From Pogostemon cablin (taxonomy: Eukaryota; Streptophyta; Magnoliopsida; Lamiales; Lamiaceae), in the NCBI GenBank assembly GCA_023678885.1, contig CM043001.1, forward strand, positions 3,234,001 to 3,298,000: 64,000 nucleotides of DNA, read 5' to 3'. Positions 34,906-47,263 of the stretch are shown here, one piece after another. The notes under the pieces were generated by a model. The model was not told the origin of the DNA. It did no database searches and worked only from the letters and a program-made list of their open reading frames with translations. Numbering within the stretch: the first letter of the stretch is position 1; each line of letters starts with the position of its first letter. The translations under genes and the position numbers were made by a program.

Positions 34906-35240
34906 AGTTCTCATGTGCACCTGGGTGCACCTTAGAATATGGTGCACCCACTTTCAGAAATGTATATAATTATGAACAAAAATATATACTTTATTAGCGA
35001 ATTTTCTGATAGTTTTGTTAATTTTTTTAATGAAACATTGAGTGTAAAAAAGTATATAATTATTAAAAAACATGTATACATTATTGAATAAAAAGTTATA
35101 CACATATGGGTGATAGTTTTTTTAATGAAAAACTGAATGTAAAAAAAGTATATAATTATTAAAAATATATATACAATATTAAATAAAAAATTATACACAT
35201 ATGGGTGCACGCTTGCAACCGATGCACGGATATCAACTCA
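34906..35240 (-). repeat. GGTGCACC repeat element, copy A
   Basis: GTGCACCTGGGTGCACC at one end and CCGATGCACGGATATCAAC at the other bracket an AT-rich interior. The interior holds an imperfect 85-bp tandem duplication, each unit ending TTATACACATATGGGT. Read in reverse, it aligns by eye over most of its length with 54708-55035. Confidence 0.55.
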
Positions 35241-35608
35241 AAGGAAAATATTTATCTTTGAGAAAAACCAAAATAAAACAACATATACCTCACGTTAGGA
35301 CATTGGGACAAATTGAATATTATTTAGGGCTAGATAAAAGCCAAAAAAAAAAGGAATTGTAGGTATTGTTGCGACAAACAGTCTTTTAAAAATGGCAAAT
35401 ACACCTGGATACACCGTGTATCTACTTTAAGAATGTATAGTAGTGTATGTTAATAAACGTAATTATGGAATATACAGAACTTTATACACCTTATTAACGA
35501 ATTTTGTTTACTGTTCCACATTACTTAAGAAAAGTTGCACTTTTTGACCAATTTTATTGATTTTGAAGAGTATTGTAATACTTTTAGATAATAAAAAAAT
35601 ATAAAATA
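35241..35608. other. AT-rich intergenic DNA
   Basis: Contains ACACCTGGATACACCGTGT (about 35401), a possible fragment of the GGTGCACC family. No gene is seen. Confidence 0.35.
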
Positions 35609-35616
35609 ATGATATA

Positions 35617-36238
35617 CAGTGATGAAGCCAGAAAAATGACTTAGGGGGGTCCAAAATACACTTTGATTTTATGATTGATATTTAATTTACTTCACCGAAT
35701 ATTATAGTAAAATAATTTTTTTATAAAAAAACTTTAAATAGATACATAACTTATTTATTCTTAATTTTAATTTTAAAAAAATTAAAATAAATAATTTTAA
35801 AATAAAGTTAGAAAAAACAAAGAATTTAATCATAAATATTAAATTAAAACATTTGAATAATAATGTAAATAATAATAACAATGATAATAAATAATGAGGT
35901 GAAAAAAATCATTAATTAATACACTAATAGTGAACCAAATAAATAATATAATTTTAAATATAAAGAGAAAAAATTCAATAGATTAAATTGAATTTTTAAA
36001 GATAAATTAAATATATTTAAAATGTAAATGAAAAAAAGAAATAAGAATTAAATAGAGCATATACCAAATAAAATGAAGAAGCTGTTAAACAGGATTCGAA
36101 CCCTGTACCATTAGGAAAATAAAATGTGTATTGAATCACTAGGGTACCGTATGTAAAGTGTAAAAATAATATATACTATATATAAAAACGTGATTGGTCA
36201 GGGGGGCCAACGCTGGTCCTATGCTAGCTCCGCCATTG
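35617..36238. mobile_element. hAT-type MITE, 622 bp, target duplication ATGATATA
   Basis: ATGATATA flanks both ends (35609-35616, 36239-36246). The ends are CAGTGATGAAGCC and, reverse-complemented, CAATGGCGGAGC, the same family as 23389-23815. Inner G/C runs AGGGGGGTCC and CAGGGGGGCC are also shared. The minus strand of 36083-36150 carries a tRNA-like stretch with TACCCTAGTGATTCAA and a B-box-like GGGTTCGAATCC. There is no coding capacity. Confidence 0.88.
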
Positions 36239-36246
36239 ATGATATA

Positions 36247-37194
36247 TATATATGTGAAAAATGAATAGTAAATTTGAAATTAAATAAATTTTTGAGGTTG
36301 TTGATAAAGTAATATTTGGGATGTGAAATATTTTGTAGGAGAAACAAATGAGAATGCGCATACATATGATCTTTACAAAATGCGACCAAATTACCATTCG
36401 GAACAGGATTTGGATCCTCTCACTGTTGGAATCCTCTCGTGCTGGAGAGAATCTCGGAACCGTATTAAAATGTCCACAAATTAGTTACAAAAGTTACAAG
36501 ATGCTCAAGGACCACTCGAGACAATCTCATTTACAACCTTGTATGATTCGAATTTTTATTTATTATAAATTAATAAAAATTTAAATAATTCACTTGGAAA
36601 CAATCCCATTCATTCAATTTAAGCCTCGTTTGTAATTTTTGACAATACCAATATACTTACTTCAACCGTGGCCTAACATAAGTAGGTTTAATAAATCATA
36701 GTAAAACATATGTTTGCATTATAACTTCGAGGTCAGCTTCACTAAAATATCACATTTATAATATAGAAAGTTGCTATTGCAGTTTTATACACCTAATTGA
36801 TATAATGATTAGATATATGACCATAGAAAGAACGAGGAATTGAGCCTACTCGTTGAAATATCGAAGCCCTAGATCGTCCGACCTAAGGAGAAAACGTACG
36901 AAACACACGTGTTCGATGGAGCAGTGAACTGCCAGAATAGAATAGTCGAATATGAGAGATGAAACAAGGAAAGCTAAAAACAAATGAAACACCAATGCAA
37001 CATGCATTACAGAATGATATAATCAAGAAAGAGTCTCCCCTCAATGCAAAAATAACAGTAGTATGCTAGACTCGTTCTACGCCCTATCGACGCCCCTACT
37101 AAGCATTGTAAATGCGTCTATCAAATCTCTTGTTATGACATGATGTTATTAGAAAATCTAGTCTTAGACAAAATGACAAAATAACAAACCTCAC
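36247..37194. other. intergenic DNA and FLK 3' flank
   Basis: The part near 37000-37194 is probably the FLK 3' UTR. No other gene is supported. Confidence 0.4.
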
Positions 37195-39443
37195 TCAGTA
37201 GCCATAGTTGTTACCATAAACTGGACCGTAGCTGCCGGTTTGCCCAGCATGACTAGGATTTGAAGGGGGAGATGTGTAAAGCGAGCCATGAGCACCGTAA
37301 GCATTGTATGATTGGTCTGCAGGAGGAGCATGTTGTGTCTGTTGTGCGCCTGCAGCTTCCGCCATGAAATTCTGTCCGAATATCAAAACCAGAGATAATA
37401 TCAACTTGATCAGCCTTGTTATTACATTGAGCACAATGTTGATGAAGATAGAACTGAACAACCAACCACCCTAACTGTCTCCGTTCTCATAATTAAGGGA
37501 TTGTGAGTGCAAATTAATGACCTTTATTAGCTCCAGATAAGTTCACATATCAATTAGCTTGATCCACGACAAGAATACGTGGTACGCAATAAAGAGTAAG
37601 AAAATGCACATATGGGTAATATCATGCCTCAGACTTGTGAGGGGAATATACATGTGTGTATACAGGTACAATAAAAAAAAAGGAAAAAATTAAGGGCAGA
37701 TTAGATAATCAATCCCGGTTCAGGTTTACAAGGTTACCTGAATCAGTTGCTGAGCAGTTTGGACTTGTGAAGCAGTTCCACTAATCTCAACTGTCATTTC
37801 TGTGGGAACTCCCCTTGTTTCTTGTATGGTGACTGTAGCACCACTGACCCTCCGAATGTAACTAATACTTGCACCTTGTGTGCCAATTACAGCATCAGCA
37901 TATGAGAGAGGAATTTGCATTTGCTGGGTGATCTGTAAATTAATCACGCTACAATCATTAGGAAATAAATATGCCAAGATATATAAACTTCATTTTGGTT
38001 GTTGAACATAATCTAGTCAGCAAAAAGTTTTTTTTTTTCCTGACAGAACCTCGTAAGTCATCCCAGAAGGGCAAGGGTTCCCTGATATATCAGTTCTCCT
38101 TTAAACTTAAGCGGTCATATATTAAGATGCAAACCCTCAAACAAAAACACAATATGGCAACATGCAGGGGCAATTAATAAGATTCAAATCCTCAACCGAA
38201 CAATGGAATCAATACAACAAATGGTCACATAGATTTTGTAAGCTTTTCTGTTCTCTGCTTTAAACAACTAACTTAACAAGCTAGATCAATCGTAATAGAA
38301 AAAGGGTATCCTAACTTAACAAGCTAGATCAATCGTAATAGAAAAAGGGTATCCTGAATCCACGTTGATTGATTCTTCCAATTTAATTCACAAAACAGAT
38401 TAAACTATATTTAGGAGTAGCGTTCAACCTGAGTGATCATTGATGGAGCAGCCTGACTTGTTGATGAATGCACTGGCATCGCATCTCTTCCATAAGTCGA
38501 TATACCTTGATGGGGTTGTTTTTCTGGCTGAGGTGGAATGTCAGCAGGAGGATAATAATTGTCGAACTGCCGAGGAGGCATAAAATGAGGGCTAGGTGCA
38601 TATCCACTGACAGGTGCATGCTGTGGAAAAGACTGAGGCGGTGGTGGACCCCAGTGCTGGGCAGGAGGCATGTGATCCATCTGAGGATTGGGCATTTGCA
38701 TCTGACAACAGCATAAATAAGATCAGAAATACATAATTCAATGAGAGAAAACTCATTAAAAAAAAAAATACATCAAGGAAAGAAATCTTACTTGCATTTC
38801 AATTATTGATATAATGCTCCGATCAACTAAAAATTTTCTCAAATGAGAAGCAATTAATTCAATAGCCTTATGTGTGCCTGCAGGGTCCCCTGCTACTTCT
38901 ACTACTCTATCGTCTTGCAAGGCAAAAACAGGTAGATCTTCTGCAATGATTATGCCAAAAAATTGAATATAGGCGACAAATTTATAGTTAAGACACATTT
39001 GGAGCATATATAAATGGCCAAGACATTGTGCAAAGACGTATTCCAAAAACTTAAATAAATATCAAGAACGTATCAGAACAAAAATAAAGTAGCTACCCCT
39101 ACTAGATCTGTAACAGTATCATTTTTCATCGTGTTAATCTATTCCGCACATAGCCCAACCCATTTCTCTAACACAAACCAGAACGGCTTAACCAGATCAC
39201 AATTATTCCCAAGACATAAATTTAGCATTTTGAGGTGGTAACTATTGAAATAACATATAAAAGTTGCAATTACAATGTAGATCACATTATTGATGTACAT
39301 AATTGTCAGATAAAATGCAGGAAAAATGGTGTATTGTTGATCTAATTATCTCTAAATTCATGAAGATGTAGAGTTCCAAACACAGAGACAGGAAGTAATT
39401 CATTTGTAACCAGGTCAACCAGATATAGAATTGAAAAAGGGAA

Positions 39444-39481
<38 letters not shown>

Positions 39482-42400
39482 CCTGACCAACTCAACACTG
39501 TAGGTACGAAAAAGACAAATAATCAGCATGAGACACACGAAAGAGTAGTTCATATCCCTAAAGATAATACAGGTGGAAAATTAAGGAAGAACCTGATCCA
39601 AGAACTCTAACAATGCAGTTAGACTCTTCTTGAATGGATTTGACTGTTGTGCCTTGTTTCCCAATCAAACTTCCTGCTTGAGCAGCTGGAACCAGTAGCC
39701 TTGTTGAAACCTTTCCTCCAACACCAGATGGAGGATCAGCGGAATCATTGTCCAATCCATCCACAACACGTCTGTGAACCTTGAGTAAACCATCCACAGC
39801 AGGAGGAAGAGGAGAATCAGGCTCTTCTTTGGCAGATACCATAACCTAAATAATGAAAAGGTAAATCAGGAACTCAGTTAAAGTGCTCAAGTCAGACAAT
39901 AAACATCATAACTACTTGCAGAGAAGACAAGTAAATTGTTTTGCAAGGACCACCGCTTCGAATCCAAAAGAATGAGAGTTTTACTACAAAAACATACAGA
40001 TTTGTCCCCTCATTGCATAAAGTTGAGAGAGAAGGGTATACCAATTAATTTCCAAAATATATTGTGAACGATTAGTTTTAGTTGTGAATGGAGATGAATT
40101 TGTACTTCCATAAATTGATACTGAGAATAGAATTAAATTTTAATTAGAGACCTGAATTCATTTCGAGTTTGTGGAGGTACAGAAAAAATAAGATTTTTCT
40201 GTCTGCAACTTTAGCCAGCGCATGTTTATTATCAGGGATAATACTCTTTCTTTCCATCTTTCATCTTATCCTATGTCTCTTTCCCTGTTCTTAGTACTTA
40301 CATATTTTTGGTATAGAACATTCATAAGTCATTCTTTAAATCTTAATTCTTGAAAGTTACAGACTTACAAGAAACAATAAGATCAAATGCTTTTATTCCA
40401 TTTCTTCCAAGAATTGCAGGCTCCTTACCACTCCTGGAGATGAACCAGCCATCACTTGGTTTAATTTTTCATGGAAGAGAAGGTACCTCCAACAATTATT
40501 CCCAACAACATTTCCAACATCACAGGCTATCCATCAGCTAGTTGGCTTAGGCAGCAAAGCTCTTCGAAAAGCCAATCCTTATTGAATCAGCAGTAGGAAG
40601 TGAAAAGTACTTGGATGTTCCATTTACTTAAATTTTGCAATTCAGGCATTTTGAAACCGATTCTGTAACTATGTTCTTCAATTAGAAATTCATGCCCCTG
40701 GCCCCCTGTTCAGCAGGAATAAAATATGACACTGGTACAATTTCTCTAAATAGGAAGCAGTATGATATCTTTATATGTTGCAGAGCTGGTTTGCAAATGT
40801 ACCAAGACATTAAGGTGAATTATGCTACAGACCTAAAATTCATAACAAACATTTCATAGAATTTCTAACATCAGCTCACACAATCCATATGTTATTCTCT
40901 TATGTTATTCTCTGATAAGGCCATATATCCTAATAAATGGGCGGTAATCACTGCTTCCAAACTTTCAGAGAGAATGGCCAATGGTAACATAAACTTTATC
41001 TACTCTTATCTATGGTTTACAAAGAAAAATACAACTATTTAACAGTTGTATATGTCAAGGCAGATGATCTCATCAAGGAATGGAATTATGAGCTCTCTAA
41101 TGATACAGAAAGGGGAGAACATTCAATGCATGCAACCATCCTGCTGCTCCCATTGCAAAAATGGAATTCCACAAAGACCTTTGAACTTTCCAATTAGGTT
41201 CAGCATGTTTAACACTAGTCCAATAATTTTCCCCAGGTCGCCAGCGTGAAACAGTAAACTTTAGAATCACAAAAAATTGGTTTCCTTCAGACAATAAATT
41301 TCAGTAACATTCATGATCTGCAAACATCTTCAGGTACTGAACGGACGGTCCATCTTCATTTTGGAACCCATGTAACAGGATTTATAACTATCCTCCTATG
41401 CTACAATTTTGAACATTTGAATTTAAGAAGGCTTAAAATGATCTAGCTATATAAATAAATACATCGTAAGATCATGCACTTATGCTCACTTACAGTCGCA
41501 GCTTTTGACGGTGATAGATCTGGGTTTCATAATCCACATGGTTACTTATTTAAAAACAGTACTCCCTCCGTCCCATAGTTATGTTCACCAACACTACAGA
41601 TACGCAGTTTAAGAAATGTTGTTTTTTAACCAACTTTATTGACTTTTTAAGGGTATTATGGTATTTTTAGGTAATAAATAAAGTATGAAGTATGTTACGT
41701 GTGTTAGGTGGGGTGGTATTTTTTAACTTAACTTTTTGAGGTTATTTATTGATGTGATGTTTCCTTTTTTGGGGATGAAGATAAGTGTGGGACGGACGGA
41801 AACGGAAAGTGTGAAGATAAGTGTGGGACAGAGGGAGTATAACACAGTAAAATAACTCTGGATACCATCAGTTAAAATCAAGCAAGAATACCAGAAGCTC
41901 TGTCAGATTTCTCGGCTGCATAGTTCCAAGAGATTTCATTCTCAGATATTAACCTCAAAGCTCCCTTAAGGGATTCTATCCAAAAATAGTCTCCCTAAAA
42001 CATTTAAGCAAGATTTGCTAAATACTGTCTCCGCATTAGCAGCAGGCAACAATCTAACAAAAATAAGGTCAACCACACGCACAAATACTCATTAAGTTCT
42101 AAACATGATTCGAAAATGAGCTAAGCATTGATACAAGTACAACGCTTTTTTAAGAGGATGAATGACATATACAAAGTAAATCAGGAAGTTCCGCCAAATA
42201 TGTAAAAATTGAGTCCAAAAACAAATCTACCCATGTTAATACTTCAAACTGTTAAAAAAACGATGCAAGTTACTTTAATTTCAACTCTCTGATGATAAAG
42301 GGCAATACACGACTTCAGTATCCAAATTAAGTAACACTGATATTATATCAAACAAATATCCTATATCCTCTGTAGATTTCATACTCCCTCCGTCCCAAAG

Positions 42401-43482
42401 ATATTGACACACTTTCCTTTTTGGGTTGTCCCACAGAAATTGACATATTTCCTTTTTAAGAACATGGGACCCACACAAAAACAATTTATTTATTTACATG
42501 GACCCACACACCCATCACACTCACCACTAATACAACTACCCACTACACATTAAATATTATTTCTCTCACTTCACTTTATATTAAATTATTATACTCCTTA
42601 ATCTCCGTGACCAAAAAAAATGTGTCAATACTTCCGGGACGGAGGGAGTATAATATAAAATATGATGCTCCAGAGTCCATTACTTGTCCAGTTTTAAATC
42701 TGTGAAGATATGCACACCACTTACCAATTATAATGGGCAGTGTACGAATGCAGTTGTAACCAAACTCAGAAACAGGCAAACAGAATAATCTTCAAGAAGA
42801 AATAACTGTAACACAAGTGGCGAAGGAAGAGGACCGCAAGTCTACCTTTAATCACTCTCTTAAAACTTTCGAATAAATTTATCAAAATCTGGCATCACAA
42901 AGATGTTTCCAAGGGGAAACATAACAAAAGTTGCACTTCGTAGAAATTCATACAACTAGCTTTAACATAGATGTATGGTACCAATATTTTTAAAATTGAA
43001 TTTAGAAATTTACTTACAGCTCTTTCTCTTGTTCCTGGAGGACCATCAAGAATCTTTATCCGAGCTTTTGTCTCCTCACATGTTTTTTTAATATACTCTC
43101 CTTTGCGTCCAATAATACTGCCAACCTTCTGTGCAGGTACCAACATCCTGAAAATACTCTCTCCAGGCCAACCAGGCCATTTTTCACCACCTCGAGAAAC
43201 TGGTTTATCTGGATGGTCCTGTTCTTCATCTGGAGGTAAATTATCTAGTATTTCATTTTCAGGTTCATTTCCTTCTTCATTTACATGTATGTGTTCAACT
43301 TCAATTTCCTGGGTGTTCTCAACTTCAATATCATGATTGTGCTCTTCAACTTCATTCTCATTAGCATTTTCAACATCATTTTCATTTTCATCTTCATTGT
43401 CATGCTCAACTTCGTGTTCAGGATGATATTCTTGTTCATGAGCTTGTTCTAGTTCATAACTCTGAGCAAATTCAGCCATGAT
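37195..43482 (-). CDS. FLK: FLK-like triple-KH RNA-binding protein
   Basis: FLK (FLOWERING LOCUS K) is a nuclear KH-domain protein of the autonomous flowering pathway that lowers FLC-type transcripts. Six exons on the minus strand, 43482-43018 (ATG at 43479), 39845-39593, 38940-38792, 38701-38429, 37932-37738 and 37371-37195, join in frame to a 502-residue protein. Residues 1-90 are an E/N/H-rich acidic tract. KH1 starts near 108 with GRKG at 124-127, KH2 spans about 200-276 with GKQG at 216-219, and KH3 spans about 383-444 with GTQG at 396-399. A Pro/Gln/His-rich linker (289-379) and a Tyr/Gly/Ser-rich tail ending NNYGY complete it. Its length is slightly below that of Arabidopsis FLK, which I recall as longer at the N-terminus. 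PEPPER is the main alternative name. The long intron 39846-43017 holds two Stowaway MITEs. Confidence 0.88.
38268..38353. repeat. exact 43-bp tandem duplication in an FLK intron
   Basis: Units 38268-38310 and 38311-38353, starting CTAACTTAACAAGCTAG, are identical. They lie in the intron between the proline-rich and KH3 exons, and no splice border is touched. Confidence 0.93.
39447..39480. repeat. (TG)n microsatellite in an FLK intron
   Basis: About 17 TG units. Confidence 0.95.
41562..41837. mobile_element. Stowaway-type MITE in the long FLK intron
   Basis: The 276-bp element is bounded by TA on both sides. Termini are CTCCCTCCGTCCCATAG and GTGGGACAGAGGGAG. The right end has a doubled GATAAGTGTGGGACRGA motif, so one terminus is partly duplicated. 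Confidence 0.85.
42384..42648. mobile_element. second Stowaway-type MITE in the long FLK intron
   Basis: The 265-bp element has TA flanks and termini CTCCCTCCGTCCCAAAG and CCGGGACGGAGGGAG. Its interior differs from the copy 550 bp away, so the two are separate insertions. Confidence 0.87.
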
Positions 43483-44960
43483 CTGCACTAAAAAATATAG
43501 AATCAGAACCATAAACAACCATGCATACAGAAACAATCCAAATTTTACAACTAATAACCAATCCCTTAAGGTTGATTCTTGATGGCCCTCTAAATTTATG
43601 CTTTAAAAATATTTCATGGCCTCATGGGCGGGGAGGGGGGAATGAAGCATGTCTTGCAATCATTTATAACACGGGAACCAACAACCTAGCGAACGAAACA
43701 AGAGACAGATATTTTAAGTTATATGCATCTTTTTTTAGTAAAGTAAATTTTTCATTAAGGTATAACAACTAGCATCTAAGCAACAGAACTTCAGACCTGG
43801 ATCTGTCCCTAAATACAAGGTTGCTTACAAAATTATTAAAATTACCATTAACATTTCTACCAAAGGATATAAATTATAAGATATTAATAATAGTCTGAGT
43901 CTGAGAAAGATGTATGTATTTTAAAGTCGATAAATATGCCCCACTGCTACAAAGGGAAGGGTTGGGGAAACCCACATAAAAGGTCAAAAAACTAGCAAGG
44001 TCGATAAGAATACAGAAAAAGCAAAATCCATAGTTGTTAGAGGCAGAGGCTCAAAAAGGCGCAAGGGACCTGTGGGGCCCGCCACTTGTATAACCTAGCC
44101 TAATATTTTTTGACAACATATATACATAAGTATATCCTACTTACAACATAATTACCTAATTAAACAAGGGTAAAAATACACATCATTGATAGCGTAATGA
44201 TACATAATACTCATTAAGAACATGATAAAAAAAAAAAAAAAGAAGGTACTCAACAAGATAGAAATCCATAATTCACAGTACACTAGGTAAGTAACAGAGA
44301 AATATACAACGTCAACCAGCTTCCAGCATTCTCACTTAGGACAACAGACCCTAAATTGTCCACTTCATCTATCTAAACCAAATGGAAACTACCAACATAT
44401 AATTAAAATGAGTACATAGACCTTAGCACCGCGATGGGTGACAGAATAAAACAGATTAGAACTAGAATAGGCAAACTCGTGTTGTTATTATATTATTACT
44501 AAAACGTGAAAAATTAAATATGATGTCTTACACGGAGCATTATACACAAACATAAAACCCAATTTGTTAACCCATATTACAATTATATTTCATTGCAACA
44601 TGAATAAGGGTTGTAATCTTTGCAAACTGAACAATTACTAGAAACATATTTTCAGTAGCTTCCACACACTTAGCTACAATTATCTCTCAAACAGACCCAA
44701 AGAAACAAACCTTGTTAATCAAATAAATCACAATTTCAGATCCAAGTCACCAACGTAAAAGAAGAATAAGAACGTAGAGAGAGAATACGAATACTTACGG
44801 GATGAGGATGAGAGAGAGAGCAGGAGATGTAGGGTTTTGAAGTGAAGGAATTTTATTCTTAGGTTTTTGGGAGGGGTTTTTAATTATTAGAGAAGAGTGA
44901 TTCTTCCAATCAATCGATGCAATTGAAATACTGCTGCGGCCCCCAGCAGCGAAATTACTA
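43483..44960 (-). promoter_or_regulatory. FLK 5'-UTR intron, leader exon and telo-box
   Basis: A leader exon appears to end at 44799 with donor CCC|GTAAGT, and the acceptor GTGCAG lies three bases before the start codon (at 43483). The leader carries AAACCCT (a telo-box-like motif, 44831-44837) and CT-rich runs, both common in plant housekeeping leaders. The transcription start is probably near 44950. Confidence 0.55.
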
Positions 44961-44989
44961 AATTGACCTCGTCGCAGCAACGATAAAGT

Positions 44990-47178
44990 GTGCGCTGCAC
45001 TCTATTTCAGTGTTAATTTTCTTCATATTTTCTTTTTTCACAAAATTTTAATGAGAGAAAATGATGACTGATGGTGTGTAAAATGTGTTAAAATATAATT
45101 TTATATATAATACATTTATTGATTATTAAAATATGGAGTACTTTTAAAATAATAAATAATGTATTAAGATAGACTCGTTTCACCATTTACTCTTCGAGTC
45201 TCACCACTTATTCTTATATACTATCTCTCTCACCTCTTTTAATATCTTTCAAATGTTAAGAAAAATGATTGTGAAGTGAAAATTGCGTCATATATTGGCA
45301 TGCTTGCGTATTTATTTATAATTTAAAATTGAAATGTGATTAATTGAAAACGAATTTCGTAATGTACTTTAAATTAGTAAAATATTAAAGTAGATAAATT
45401 TATTGTGCAAATTGTAGTTCCATTTAGTAAGTTGTCTACAATGAATGTATTAAATTAGATTTAGGAATTGTTTACTACTCCCCTAGTACCACCACAGTTT
45501 TCATATATCATGTGTAATTCATTTCATTTCACCATGTGTTATGTGAAAATTGTGTGGTGAGATAAATGAATGGTATTTTTTTTATTATTAAAAATAATAT
45601 TTCTAAATTTAAATTAATTATTTCATTAAATCTCATGTACAATGCATCTCAATTCAACAGTTATATATATTTTTTTAAATGATCTATACAAAATAATTAC
45701 TGATATTTTTATGAAATTCACATATAATAAAAATAATATAATTACTCACTATATATTAAAATAGTATATCTCTAATTTCACCTCATTTTAAAAATAATAA
45801 TACTGTACATTAATGCCCAATGTTAAAAGCAAAAATAGCTATGGAACAGAGGAGGTACAAATTTCAATCTACACATTACTAGTTGATTAATTAATTTTTA
45901 AAAGAATTTACAATTTAATAGTAATTTTATTAATGGAGTGGCTATTCATATTCCGATATTTCTTTATGTATTCCGTAATTTTTTTGAACTAAGCTACCTT
46001 TTTTAAAAAGACAATAATACCCAGTAGTCCATACCTTCTTTTTCTTTTCTTTTTTTCCTTACTCTGCGAATTCCTAACCACTCCACAATAACAACAAATT
46101 CATAATGACAATAGAAATTGACTTAAAAGGATTCTATTATACTAGGAAAGCCAATGTTCTTCCGTCACATATAAAACAGGTAATCAGCCAACAGCAACCC
46201 ATCTTCTTCCCAAGATTCATGTAAGAAGCAGTGTCGAAGGAAATTAATCAGATCAATCCAATCTGTATTGTTTCTTCAATCAATTCATGTGGTAAACGTT
46301 GACGGGTGGAATCCGGCTTTTTGATTTGATTAAAGTTGTACCATCGGTCCATCATTAATTTTATCTGGCCATAAATTTTACAAGAGAAAATTTCATTAAT
46401 GTTTTCAATTCTTTCTCATTCCAATGCCTAATTTTATTTATTGTTTTCTCTTTTCATCCAAAGAACGTGAACAAAAGAGACAAATTAGAGAAAATAAAAA
46501 TTCAGATAAACAATGAAAGAAAAGATTTTCATCGTTTGGTTTTGAAGAGGTGGGTGATAGAAATGAATTATTAATCATAAGGATATAAATGTCTAAAATT
46601 TGGGGTGTATTTAGACAATTATAATAATGTTTAATTTAATTGGGGTGCAAATGGTATTTGGGGTATATAGTTGATTTCGGGATGTGAATAGCCGCACCCT
46701 TTTATTAAATGTGGAACCAACGCATGTAATTTTTAATAAAATTTTTCTGTATTAGTATAATATTAACAATGAAGAAAATTTCAATGTTTCAGTTTTCTAT
46801 GTACTTTGATAATATTATTGTGAACTTGAATAATCCATTATAGTGAACTCAAATTCTAAATCCTTATAAAGTTGGGATTTTGGTTTTGGTGATGAAAAAA
46901 TATCCAAAACACCATGAAGTCACAGTTCACTTTCTCTGTACTATTCTGGGCATATAATCTTGTATCACACTGTCGGATAATTGACACGGGAGAAGATAAT
47001 TCTAGCTTGAAAGGTAAATATAAACTTTAAGGACAATGATTAAATTTTATTCTCTATCAATCATATGAGTAATGCTACATGAGATGATCAATGGAATTTA
47101 TGTACATGATGATCAAATGGAAGATTAGCAAAGTGGGATATCATAATGTCCTATCATCTGATTCAACTCCAGTAGTTC
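44990..47178. other. AT-rich intergenic DNA between FLK and the GH3 locus
   Basis: No coding frame, RNA gene or well-bounded repeat is seen. This is a large gap with no supportable feature. Confidence 0.4.
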
Positions 47179-47263
47179 TCAAGCCAGCAGACACAAACTA
47201 AGAAACAGAATAGCTCCGACGACTGCTCCGTATGGCCTTTGCTCGACCCCACCCGATACGGAC
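47179..47263 (-). other. hydrophobic C-terminal exon of the GH3 locus (GPI-signal-like)
   Basis: After donor AG|GTAAGA (exon end 47340) a 76-bp intron ends CGACAG at 47264. The last exon reads SVSGGVEQRPYGAVVGAILF then LSLCLLA and stop. Small residues followed by a hydrophobic end suggest a GPI-anchor signal or membrane tail. If the intron is retained, a stop at 47336-47338 ends the protein without the tail. Confidence 0.5.

Noticed and set aside
36083..36150. Possible tRNA gene on the minus strand
   Set aside because: A- and B-box-like words only; no acceptor or anticodon stem visible and located inside a hAT MITE.
38411..39046. Separate short genes suggested by several minus-strand frames starting with ATG
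   Set aside because: They are FLK internal exons extended into introns; phases join them to the KH1-KH3 gene.
42971..43336. 121-residue plus-strand frame
   Set aside because: Antisense shadow of the low-complexity FLK first coding exon.
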